DNA from: Eleginops maclovinus
Taxonomy: Eukaryota > Chordata > Actinopteri > Perciformes > Eleginopidae
Direction of reading: 5' to 3'
Assembly (NCBI RefSeq): GCF_036324505.1
Contig: NC_086352.1
Span: forward strand, 33,164,358-33,228,357
DNA: 64,000 bases
A program made the translations under genes and the position numbers. The notes under the pieces are model-generated. The model had not been told where the DNA came from, made no database searches, and worked only from the letters and a program-made list of their open reading frames with translations. Positions 1 to 9,621 of this stretch are shown here, one piece after another; the stretch's first letter is position 1, and every line of letters starts with the position of its first letter.

Positions 1-81
1 AGTGCAATAAATCATAAATGAATAAAGTGTAAAGTAAATAAGAAGATGAACCACCCTCCCTCTACTCATAAAATAAGTCAT

Positions 82-293
82 TTAAGGGGCATCTCTTCTG
101 CTGTTTTTCCCATACCCTCTTTGCTCCAGCATAGCCCTCCATTCCTCATAGGACTGGCTCTCTGATGCTTCACAGTACCAATTGCCAAAGTACTGTAAAT
201 GGGCAGGTGGCTTCCTCTCGTCCTGGCACTTTTTACAAAGGATTCTGTCCGACTTTTTTACATACTTTCTTTTGCCGGTTCCAGATTGCTCCC
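82..293 (-). pseudogene. C-terminal Cys-rich finger exon of the DUF6729-like gene
   Basis: Read on the minus strand, an open frame runs to a TAA at 82-84 and carries the pattern C-x2-C (CKKC), then H, then WYC, ending in a basic tail. This spacing is the usual C-terminal zinc-binding segment of the family as I remember it. Upstream in this frame there is a stop, but an AG acceptor-like site lies near 293, so an intron boundary is plausible. It is about 700 bp from the next recognisable exon at 831. No stop interrupts the finger itself. Confidence 0.55.
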
Positions 294-830
294 TTTATTC
301 TTTTCTTTGCCTGTACTGCTGGTTTGAGTACGGTATGTTAGTTTGACCTGATGTTAGCGCCTGAGTAGCTGCTGGAGGCATGTTGAAAAGCACATCGGGG
401 AGCTTCCAGGCGCAACCTCTGAGGGTCCAGGCACAGATGCTACCATATAAGGAATTGAGAATGGTGGTGCTGGTGCAAGGAAGGGATGTCCATAGTATTG
501 AGGTGGTGGTGCGACCTGCAGATGGCCAGTGGTTTCGATCCCTTCTTGAGCTTTGCCTCACCAGCAGTGTTTGGTGGCAGAACAAAGATGTGAGGCTGAG
601 CCAAACTGCCAGGATACAGAGATGGCCCTTTCCGCATGGCCACAGGAAGCTTCTCAGGTCCTGCAATTGGTGTGTCAGGAGCTGGGATATCCTGCTTCAG
701 GATCTGATGTTCCTGAGTCCTGCAACACCTGCTGAACCTTGGAAAACATGAAACAATCAATATTAATAAACAACTTGGGTAAGTATCACAGTGTAAGTAC
801 ACATGTATTGCAGTATGCTTGTTTACTCAC

Positions 831-1062
831 CATTGAGTCACAGTTGCAGCATTGACTTCTGGGAGTTGGATGGTGGTCTCAGTCATCAACTTGGCGTTGG
901 TGATCACACTCTCTCGGATATGCTTATAAGCAGGTGTCACCATTTTGAATCGTCAGACCCTCACTCCCTCACAGCGCACACTATTTGGGTAGAGCTGACA
1001 GAGCCTCCACCACTCGGTTGCAGTATGGCCACTGTGCGGGACTGTGAGCCCCATTGAAGCAC
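831..1062 (-). pseudogene. Internal exon of the DUF6729-like gene
   Basis: On the minus strand the frame from about 943 to 831 reads MVTPAYKHIRESV followed by LPEVNAATVTQW. It ends precisely at a GTGAGT splice donor (829-830 is the GT). The upstream part (about 950-1062) looks like the same coding sequence but needs a frame change and has a stop near 954, so the exon is damaged. Within the family this segment sits between the YVDRD core and the C-terminal finger, which matches its position here. I cannot assign a function to it. Confidence 0.5.
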
Positions 1063-1617
1063 CTGGAAATCCAACAGAATGCTTATTAATGTTAATTACT
1101 AAAGATTGATATTTGTTTTTACTTTTCTGTGGCTTGATTTCCCTAAAGTTACGAGGAAAACCCAAAAAGTGTAGGAAGGAAAGGCGGTGTTCAAGTTAAT
1201 AAAGATCCTTTCATAAACTTGGCTGCACTAATTAAGGTGGAGTTAGTATTTGAGCCAGTTTCAGTCATTTTAAATGTTGCAAATGATGTCTCTGTGTTTA
1301 ATTAATGTAACATACCTTTTAGTGCTCTCCTTACCTGGTGCCACAATCGTTTTGGTTCCCCTGAACCTCCCCTGATTTAGTGTGCTTTTGTGACGGGCCG
1401 GATAGCTGGTGTTCCTCTTGTCAAGCTCCCCCAGTGCCTGCCACAGAGTGATTATTTTGGAACACTCCTCTCCAGTTAAAGCCGGACGGTGATCTCAGAG
1501 ACCAAACAAAAACTGTGCTAGCTCGTGGACGGCTCCGTACCCCTCCACATTGTCAGGACCAACACAATCCTAAAATGAAAGTTAATTAACCTATCGACTC
1601 TAATTTTTACAACCCGC

Positions 1618-2520
1618 GTGTGTTATTTAAAACCATTGAAACTGTTCTTAATCCCCCCCATCCTGGGTGCAGAGAGGAATCCCCCGAAATGTGCAATATG
1701 TTCCTGCACTTTTTCATTGACAAGGTTACTATTGCAAGGGCTCTCATTTCTACTCTTGTATCTGACCCCTCTCACCCTGTTCCATGCTTGGCTGTGTTTG
1801 ATTTGTTTGAGCCTGTGTCCCTGAAGGCCTTAGAAGATGTGGTTGGCCAGATTAAGCCATCAGGTTCTCCCTGTGACACTGTCCCACCTCACGTTTTTAA
1901 AGAGGTCTTCCCTAGTATAGGGCAGTTGGTTCTGGCCATTATTAACAGCAGTCTGTGTTCTGGTGTTGTCCCCCAAAGTTTTAAACATGCTGTGGTGCGA
2001 CCCCTGCTTAAGAAACCTGGTCTTGACCCTGGTGTTCTAGTCAATTTTAGACCCATCTCCAAGCTGTCTTTTATTTCAAAAATCCTGGAAAATGTTGTTT
2101 ATACTAAATTAAAATCATTTCTGGATGAGCATGATGTCCTGGAGGTCTTCAGTCCGGTTTTAAAACACTGCATAGCACAGAGTCAGCCTTATTAAGAGTT
2201 TTTAATGACTCTGGAGACTATGCAATTCTTGTCCTCCTGGACTTAACTGCGGCTTTTGATACCGTTGACTACAACATCTTAGTGCCTTGGTTGCAGCACC
2301 TAGTGGGCATATCTGGTACCGCCCTGGACTGGTTCAAGTCCGATCTGGCAGACAGAACCATGTGCGTAAAATGGGAGCATATTACTCCCATTTTAGCCTC
2401 CCTCAACTGGCTCCCGGTGCATTTTAGTGTCCATTTTAAGAGTCTTTTTTTGGTTTTTAAATCTCTAAATGGTCTCACCCCGTCTTACCTCTCTGAGCTG
2501 CTCCATCCTTACCTCCTGCC
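1618..2520 (+). mobile_element. L2-type non-LTR retrotransposon, internally deleted, inserted in the DUF6729-like gene
   Basis: The plus-strand frame at 1620-2195 encodes the N-terminal part of an L2/CR1-type reverse transcriptase, with PLLKKPGLDP, NFRPIS and ISKILE motifs. After a frame change near 2190 it continues with LLDLTAAFDTVDYNIL (RT motif A) and ALDWFKS. It then jumps directly to the conserved tail HITPILASLNWLPV...KSLNGLTPSYLSELLHPY (written here in parts). The RT palm with its catalytic YxDD box is therefore missing through an internal deletion near 2365. The 3' terminal repeats of L2 are not seen. The element separates the DUF6729-like exons at 831-1062 and 2520-3138, so it inserted into that gene. 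It is non-functional. Confidence 0.8.
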
Positions 2521-3138
2521 AGGTGCCATATGTCTAACCGAATTGTCATGTTGTTCAACTCTTCAAACATCCTTCTTAGAAGAGTGTTGCCACAGTAGTC
2601 TCGGTCAACATATAGCACCTCAGGAGGAGCCACTGTACTGGTTGATGAGTCCTTCAATCATAGGAGCGAGACCAAAACCCTCTGTGAGCACAGAGATGAG
2701 GACCTGTCTGGTAACGGTGCCATAGCTGTGTCCTGCTAGCTTACGGGCCATTTTAAGGATCTGACCATACTGAGAAGTGATGGTGGCCTTGATTTCATCC
2801 AGCCTTTGCAGGACATCCTGGTCATAAACCTGCATCAGCCACCGGTGCTTCAGGACAGGAGGCATGGCAGGTGCAGGAGCAAAGGGCACGGGCAGAATCA
2901 GGCCAGATGCAACAGCACTGGCAATTCCCTTACAATCTTGCAGGTACTGTACGGTCTTGTGCAACCACAACTCAGCATAACGCTCCTGCAGCTTCCGCTG
3001 GATCTGGCTGCTGCTGTTTCCGAGCCCTCGCAAGTTTACCTGTCAGGATGCAAGGGAACTGCACGCTGTGTCCAATGTCCAGCGGAGAGACAGGGTCATG
3101 GCTCCAGCTGATTACCTTCCGCTTGCATCTTAGGCAGG
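2520..3138 (-). pseudogene. Central exon of the DUF6729-like gene
   Basis: On the minus strand the frame contains CKRKVISWSHD and DIGHSVQFPCILTGKL, then after a small deletion and frameshift near 3035 RGLGNSSSQIQRKL. It continues with WLMQVYDQDVLQRLDEIKA, ARKLAGHSYGTVTRQ, EVLYVDRDYCG and RLDIWHLAGG. The VDRD and RLDIWH segments are the best conserved core of the family and could be acidic catalytic positions of an RNase H-like fold (inference). The right end of the exon abuts the solo LTR at 3139, and the left end is cut by the L2 insertion. Compared with relatives, about eight residues are lost at the frameshift. Confidence 0.65.
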
Positions 3139-3851
3139 TGTACGAATAATCTAAATATTGTGAAGGAACATAAAAGATAAAATTCATTGTTTCCGGACGG
3201 ACCATACTTTTGGACTTCCGGTAGTACTACTGGATGTTGTTTTTAGCCTCAGATAGCTGTATATTGTATGTATTGATGTAGCTAATATTGTATTGTATAT
3301 ATGAGTAGAGGGAGAATCTGACACGTGGAGTTACATACTTACCACACCGCCTCTACCTCTCACTCATTGACTGTGCAAGGATACTCGTGTTTAATAATCC
3401 ATGAACCTCAGAAGAATTGCATAATAAGAATATCGTAGGTGGAAGCTTCATGGCTACGCTAACAAAATGGTGACGTTGAGGTCATAAGAGGACGCGCCTC
3501 CGACAACGTCAGAGAATAGAATAGACTGGGAAACACCCATGTGACGACAAGGGGCCAACAGGATCCCGCCCCGCTGCCAACCAATGAGAAAAGACGAGAC
3601 CGGGAGGAACACAGAGTAGAAGTGCCTGATGTAGGGAAAACATTGGCCTCTTTTCCTCCGTACTGCTGGGAGAGAGCTAACTGCTTAAATATGGCCTGTG
3701 GATCAATGGCGTGGGGGAGGAGCGCAACCATCTCCCCTTTGCGGGCCTACAACACTATTGCTTTAATCAATACTCTTACATTTAAGATAGATGTTTCCGG
3801 GTATACTTTTGAATAACTCTAGGTCCTCAAATAACGAACATTTTCCTAACA
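3139..3851 (+). mobile_element. Solo LTR with 4-bp target duplication (CAGG)
   Basis: The segment begins TGTACG and ends CTAACA (TG...CA). It is flanked by CAGG at 3135-3138 and CAGG at 3852-3855. Removing it and one CAGG rejoins the two halves of a DUF6729-like exon in frame: on the minus strand the codons read EYLACLRCKRKV across the junction. No internal coding region is present, so it is a solo LTR left by recombination. Its right end (CAAATAACGAACATTTTCC) resembles the LTR end starting at 63698. Orientation is inferred from that end and is uncertain. Confidence 0.75.
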
Positions 3852-4170
3852 CAGGCCAGGTACTCAGATGCAACAAAGTAGATCTTCCCAACAGCCCCCG
3901 CCTGCCTGTTCTTCTGATGCAGGTCATCTGAGGTCAAAAGTTCTTTGCTGCACTCTGGATCAGCAAAGAGATGGAGGTCAGCTTTACTTGCCACAGCTTT
4001 CGTGGCATCCAGAGCAGCAGGGATGAGAGGGAGAATTGCTGGTCCTTAGTGGCACCAGGTTTACCACCAAAGTTTGTCCACCTTGCTAAACTCCAGCTCA
4101 GGATGCCTCAGTGCATTTCACTTGAGCAGAGTCTTTGAAATCCACCTCTGGTCCACTTCAGGCAAGGTAT
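3852..4170 (-). pseudogene. N-terminal-middle exon of the DUF6729-like gene
   Basis: Minus-strand translation in more than one frame gives DQRWISKTLLK, KVDKLWW, LLLWMPRKLWQVKL, DPECSKELLTSDDLHQKN and IYFVASEYLAC. Together these follow the N-terminal half of the family as I recall it. They lie in different frames, so at least two frameshifts have accumulated. The last codons join to the exon at 3138 once the LTR is removed. Nothing here is translatable as one protein. Confidence 0.55.
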
Positions 4171-4740
4171 GTATCCAGCCAGATGGAAGACACACCCATC
4201 GTGCTAGACAAAACAAAACAAAGAAATAAACAAATGCAAATTCATTTTTGCTTTATTGTCCATAGATATGTATTAAAAGCTAATAATAAATATAAAGTGT
4301 TAAGAGAAATTATGGGATGCAATGTTTTAACCTTTTGTCGTGATAACAGATGCTTTGATGTCTTGTAAAGGGTTTATGACCCTACAGAAAAGGGAGGGGG
4401 AAAGGAAACAACAAAGGTGTTTGCGACACCTAATTGATCTCTGTAGGGGGTTGGCTTTGTTTCTGTTGTTTTTGATGTAATCCTTTGAAAAGCTGAGCCT
4501 CTACTCTTTCACACACTCTCAGGATGATGTGTCATGTGTGCACACATCAAAGATGTTCTAAATGACTTTAGTACGAATATTGTGTTTCTGTGCGATTTTG
4601 TCCAAGCAAAAGCAACTGATTTTAAGTTGCAACAACAAAAGGTAAAGGAAATGAAAAATAAATGAGAAAAATTAACATCACCAGTATGTGTCCACTTAAT
4701 AGTATTGTGTTGAATGTTTTAGATATTGAAATTAAAATAC

Positions 4741-4965
4741 GTGCAAGATTTGCCTCCACTAATCGTATTGCCTCTGCCAGAAGTGTGCTGTCATCGACCT
4801 CACTGGACAGAGCCGGAGGGGTGAGGGTGGAACCTGGAGCCGGGTGTGTGAGGGTGGATGCTGGAGCCGGGTGTGTGACGGTGGGTGCTGGGGCCTGTGT
4901 TGCCTCGAAGGACGCAGGCAGTTGGATGAGGTTAGGAGTTGGCCGTGCACGTGCATGGATCAAAG
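4741..4965 (-). pseudogene. Proline-rich exon upstream in the DUF6729-like gene
   Basis: A minus-strand open frame is bounded by an acceptor-like TTTAG before 4965 and a donor-like GTATTT after 4741. The protein is rich in Pro, Thr and Ala with a repeated THPAPxSTLT motif, so it is low complexity and probably disordered. It ends EVDDSTLLAEAIRLVEANLAR. The repeat (about 27 bp at 4815-4890) is also visible in the DNA. Assignment to the same gene rests on position and splice signals only. Confidence 0.4.
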
Positions 4966-5059
4966 CTAAAGACAAATTAAGCACAAACAGATAAACATCA
5001 CAAGTATTGAACATTAATAAACATTGAAAAAAAGTGTTGTCCAATAAATGTTTGCTTAC

Positions 5060-5680
5060 AAGGTTTTGTTTTGTTTGTGGAAACCAGACGTTTCACTGCG
5101 TTGGTCAGGCTCCTTTGACTTTCCACTCTCTTAACAACCAAGAGGGAACGGAGTAAAGAGGAAGAAGCATGCTGACTGGTGGGAGCTTGCTGGGTGGGAG
5201 CAACATGATCTGTAGTGGTCAAGTGCTGGGAGGGGGCAGCATGCTGGGGAGTTTTGGCAGCATATTGCCCTCCTTTCATGGCAATGGCTATTTATAAGAA
5301 GGAAAGAGCTCAATATACTCTTTGAAACAGTCCTTGTTTAGGGCATGTTCCATGGAGTCTTTGTTGCCTCCTCTTGGGTCTCTTTTCATCGCTGCCACCA
5401 GGTAAGAAGCGTAGCCAAGCTAATTTTCTGCCAGCCAACGGAATGTTTGCCCACAAAACAGACCAAACTGGGTTTAAAAAAACCCCAGCAGGTGTCCTCT
5501 GTTGGATGGATCTCCTTTTACTGGGTTATGGCTCTTTTGGCCTTGTCCATCACTTCCTCTTGGGAAAGAGGTCGCATCCACGGTCTGCCTTTGTTCTTTT
5601 TCCTTGACCTTTGTAGCTTCCAAGGTGTCTGTAAAGTTCAGACTGCCGTCAGCCCGTTTTCTTAAAGGTGGTTCCATCTA
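5060..5680 (-). pseudogene. 5' exon of the DUF6729-like gene
   Basis: Starting at an ATG near 5677 (MEPPLRKRADGSL), the minus strand carries family-like segments. These are DTCWGFKTQFGLFCGQTFRWLAEN, then GYASYLVAAMKRDPRGGNKD, FKEYIELFPSYK and MKGGQYAAKTPQHA. They end at a GTAAGC donor next to 5060. An in-frame TAG splits the TFRWLAEN and GYASYL parts, and a further frameshift lies near 5290. The TFRWLAEN segment is a recurring N-terminal motif of these fish proteins (recalled, not searched). The copy is clearly inactive. Confidence 0.5.
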
Positions 5681-6779
5681 CAAAATGAGAAATAGAAATA
5701 TTTTTAAAACAGAGAATAGATCATTTAGAATAAATATTTAATAAAAAAACTGGGACGAGTCACGGGCACTGAGGATGTAAGATGTGTTTCTCCGCTGCTC
5801 CTGAGAATGCGTGTTCTGTTATATGTATTTTCCCCCTGTGTTCCCAAATGTAATATCGTGTTTTAGGTTTATTAATGGTCCACTAATGCCATTTAATGGC
5901 GAAAGTTGGTAGTGTTTCGGAAATACGTCTGTCTTAATGACATCATATACTTTGGACTCAAGTATTGTTACACTGACTCACACACTGGATCGGAAAGCAT
6001 GGTGCTCCGCACTCTTCTTGTTTATATAATGAGATTAATGTGTTAATTCAAGGAAAATTTGCAAACAAAAACGATCCTCACGTTAGCCTTCTGGCGAAGC
6101 TAACTTAGCAGCTAGGGTATTTTCTATATCATCCTGTTAATTCCTATTCTGAAATGTTGTATTTTCATTTCTCAGTTTTACCCTAATTCATCACACCATA
6201 AAGAGTGAACTGGAACTTGCCGTCTGCGTGGTTTGTTGGAGAGGAGTTTAACTATCTGTCGACCCTGGCAAGGTGTTGGGGGTAGAGGGCAGAACAATGC
6301 AACTTATAAAGAAGCTGTAAAAGATGAGATGGTACAAAACATTTAGTAACACATTACTCAAGGTAACTGTCTATATTATCCCACTCATTTCCAGAAATAG
6401 TAACGTATAATGATATGTATTTTTGAACGGGCGGCTACAAATATTATATAATATAAAACATTGACACACAGAGGAATACGACTTAAAAAAAGATGCAAAA
6501 TGTGATTAAAACACAGCAGTAATCTAGCTACCAGTACACAACAGAGAGCTGTCACCATACAGTATGTATAGTATGTGCTAACAGAGGCAATGATGAAAAC
6601 TGCAATGTAACTTCACCCTTCCCCGGGCATTATTCACCGGTGAGGTTTAGTATTTAAATGAATGGCAAAATAAAAACTGGTGTCCGGTTATAATCAAGGG
6701 CAAGACTTTGCTCTTGACTGTTGGTTTTATTTGTATCTCATGCTGTTAAAGCTCGCTTAAAGACTGAATTAACTTTTAA
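5681..6779. other. Intergenic DNA, no recognisable feature
   Basis: I see no coding frame with a family resemblance, no RNA gene and no terminal repeats in this stretch. It is moderately AT-rich. Confidence 0.5.
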
Positions 6780-6920
6780 CACACATCTGTCTGAGTCTAA
6801 GAATCACCATGTGGTCCGTTGTTTGGAAAGGTTACAATTAAATATGAATGTTGCAACTACGCGCAGACGAGCATTTACCCCTTTTCAGCAGTTTCCGTAG
6901 TGTAGTGGTTCGAATCCCTC
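6780..6920 (+). pseudogene. tRNA-Val relic with its 5' flank
   Basis: The bases 6891-6910 match the first 20 bases of the tRNA-Val genes in this window, up to the D loop. The sequence then runs directly into a T-arm-like TTCGAATCCCTCC, so the anticodon arm is deleted. The preceding ~110 bases resemble the flank of the tRNA-Val relic at 16914-16986 (there on the minus strand). This is therefore an outlying fragment of the small-RNA array about 7 kb away from it. Confidence 0.6.
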
Positions 6921-6995
6921 CTGACCCAATCAGAACTCTCAGTATTTGGTTGTCAAAATGGTGCTACATCATGTGTACATCATACACAACAACTA

Positions 6996-8600
6996 CAGTG
7001 GGGCAAAAAAGTATTTAGTCAGCCACCAATTGTGCAAGTTCTCCCATTTAAAAAGATGAGAGATGCCTGTAATTTTTATCATAGGTATACCTCAACTATG
7101 AGAGACAGAATGAGAAAAAAAAATCCAGGAAATCACATTGTAGGATTTTTAATGAATTAATTGGTAAATTCCTCGGTAAAATAAGTATTTGGTCACCTAC
7201 AAACAAGCAAGATTTCTGGCTCTCACAGACCTGTAACTTCTTCTTTAAGAGGCTCCTCTGTCCTCCACTCGTTACCTGTATTAATGGCACCTTTTTGAAC
7301 TCGTTATCAGTATAAAAGACACCTGTCCACAACCTCAAACAGTCATACTCCAAACTCCACTATGGCCAATTCCAAAGAGCTGTCAAAGGACACCAGAGAC
7401 AAAATTGTAGACCTGCACCAGGCTGGGAAAACTGAATCTGCAATAGGTAAGCAGCTTGGTGTGAAGAAATCAACTGTGGGAGCAATTATTAGAAAATGGA
7501 AGACATACAAGACCACTGCTAATCTCCCTCAATCTGGGGCTCCACGCAAGATCTCACCCCGTGGGGTCAAAATGATCACAAGAACGGTGAGCAAAAATCC
7601 CAGAACCACACGGGGGGACCTAGTGAATGACCTGCAGAGAGCTGGGACCAAAGTAACAGAGGCTACCATCAGTAACACACTACGCCGCCAGGGACCTAAA
7701 TCCTGCAGTTCCAGACGTGTCCCCCTGCTTAAGCCAGTACATGTCCAGGCCCATCTGAAGTTTGCTAGAGGGCATTTGGATGATCCAGAAGAGGATTGGG
7801 AGAATGTCATATGGTCAGATGAAACCAAAATAGAACTTTTTGGTAAAAACTCAACTTGTCGCGTTTGGAGGAGAAAGAATGCAGAGTTGCATCCAAAGAA
7901 CACCATACCTACTGTGAAGCATGGGGGTGGAAACATCATGCTTTGGGGCTGTTTTTCTGCAAAGGGACCAGGACCACTGATCCGTGTAAAGGAAAGAATG
8001 AATGGGGCCATGTATCGTGAGATTTTGAGTGAAAACCTCCTTCCATCAGCAAGGGCACTGAAGATGAAGCGTGGCTGGGTCTTTCAGCATGACAATGATC
8101 CCAAACACACCGCCAGGGCAACGAAGGAGTGGCTTCCTAAGAAGCATTTCAAGGTCCTGGAGTGGCCTAGCCAATCTCCAGATCTCAACCCCATAGAAAA
8201 TCTTTGGAGGGAGTTGAAAGTCCGTGTTGCCCAGTGACAGCCCCAAAACATCACTGCTTTAGAGGAGATCTGCATGGAGGAATGGGCCAAAATACCAGCA
8301 ACAGTGTGTGGAAACCTTGTGAAGACTTACAGAAAACGTTTGACCTCTGTCATTGCCAACAAAGGGTATATAACAAAGTATTGAGATGAACTTTTGTTAT
8401 TGACCAAATACTTATTTTCCACAATAATTTGAAAATTAATTCTTTTAAAATCCTACAATGTGATTTCCTGGATTTTCTTTTCTCATTCTGTCTCTCATAG
8501 TTGAGGTATACCTATGATGAAAATTACAGGCCTCTCTCATCTTTTTAAATGGGAGAACTTGCACAATTGGTGGCTGACTAAATACTTTTTTGCCCCACTG
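6996..8600 (+). mobile_element. Tc1-like transposon, copy 1 (1605 bp)
   Basis: The element starts CAGTGGGGCAAAAAAGTATT at 6996 and ends with the inverse of it at 8600. It is flanked by TA at 6994-6995 and 8601-8602, the Tc1/mariner target duplication. Long, nearly perfect terminal inverted repeats of more than 100 bp are visible. The length equals that of copy 2 at 9622-11226. Confidence 0.95.
7362..8384 (+). pseudogene. Tc1-like transposase, one nonsense codon
   Basis: This is a DDE transposase of the Tc1 group, which excises and inserts the element at TA sites. The reading frame is collinear with the intact 340-residue protein of copy 2. It holds the N-terminal paired-like helix-turn-helix region (about residues 1-110) and the acidic triad D153 (WSDETK), D244 (QHDNDPKH) and E279 (NPIENLW), a DD34E spacing. 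A TGA at 8235-8237 replaces the codon for Arg292, consistent with CGA to TGA decay of a CpG. The residues after it continue in frame to the normal stop at 8382-8384. All catalytic residues precede the stop, but the lost C-terminus probably inactivates it. Confidence 0.9.
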
Positions 8601-8602
8601 TA

Positions 8603-9619
8603 CATTTACTTATAAACCGTTTTAAATTGGAGTTTAATCACAGATATTTGGACAGACTATGTGTTTCTTTTAGGATTATAACACCTTTTAACTTAAAGGT
8701 TAGAAATGAATTCTTGAATTCTTAAAATCATTAATAACATAAGAAAGTAATTTGAAATGTTTATGGTAGTGTTATTGATATTAAATATTTACAAAAGCTG
8801 TTGCTTGTACAGAAAGTGTACAGCAGAGTATCTGAAAATATATGCTTATTTCATTTGATATCAACATTCTATCAAGAAAAGACAGCCACAGTGTTGCTTT
8901 CAAGACAATTTATTACAAAACAGCTGAAACATGAAGAGTTAAGACACACAATTAAAATTTCATAGATTTTATATATAACAAAAATGAACAATAAATAAAC
9001 AATACAGATTACTTGAAATACAAAGTGTATGCATACACATGTTTAAAATGTTAATGTGAAGCAATTATGCACCAAAACTCAGCTTCAGTAATGTTGTGAT
9101 TGCAGTTAACTACATCATGTGTTCTGCACTGTACCATACTAAGTATTGTTTTATATTTAAACCTAAAATGTGTCTCTCTCAAGTAGCATATTTTAATTTA
9201 GCATAATGTTTTTATTGTTTCAGATTGGTTTTATCTCAACACCATCCCTTTACCTGGCATTTCTGTCTCCATATGCTGTTAGCTGATAGTTTATATGTCA
9301 CATTTAATTCATATCTTAGTATTACATACCCCCTATTTTTCCTGTTTCTACTTTTGCCATCATCTGTATTATTTAGTCCTTTAGCTGCTTGACACGACTG
9401 AATTTACCAGCTGAGGATAAAGGATTATCTTGCCCTGAGAGATGGAACGACAATGAAGACAGTGCTTGGTGTAATTGTTTCTCTTCTACTCTAGGATTGT
9501 GGGCTCTGGGGAAGCTGAACGTACTTTCGCTACTGAAAATGTACTTTGCACAAAGTATTTTTTGCACTAAAGTACTACTTGCACTACCATCAAACTGTGT
9601 TGTATGTGTCTAACATATG
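8603..9619. other. AT-rich spacer between the two Tc1 copies
   Basis: About 1 kb of AT-rich DNA. I found no coding frame with a recognisable family and no RNA gene. Confidence 0.5.
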
Positions 9620-9621
9620 TA

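Larger units (their letters stand above)
82..5680 (-). pseudogene. DUF6729-like multi-exon gene, degenerate (overall span)
   Basis: Pieces of one protein lie in N- to C-terminal order along the minus strand from about 5680 to 82. They resemble the large repeated fish gene family carrying a DUF6729-like domain, which I recognise by recalled motifs only. These include a TFRWLAEN segment, a LWMPRKLW segment, the CKRKVISWSHD and DIGHSVQFPC segments, a RGLGNSSSQI segment, a YVDRDYCG...RLDIWHL segment and a C-terminal Cys-rich finger. Several exon ends have GT/AG signals. The copy is broken: in-frame stops (near 5430 and 5300), frameshifts, an L2 LINE at 1618-2520 and a solo LTR at 3139-3851. The biochemical function is not known to me. 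Family spread and a DxD-like core suggest a mobile or formerly mobile gene (inference). The family assignment needs a profile search. Confidence 0.6.

Noticed and set aside
380..751. Plus-strand 123-codon frame opposite the DUF6729-like exons
   Set aside because: Shadow frame; the minus strand carries the family motifs and splice signals.
4380..4460. Inverted CCCTACAGA/TCTGTAGGG pair suggesting a MITE
   Set aside because: Only 9 bp arms about 60 bp apart and no target duplication; could be chance.
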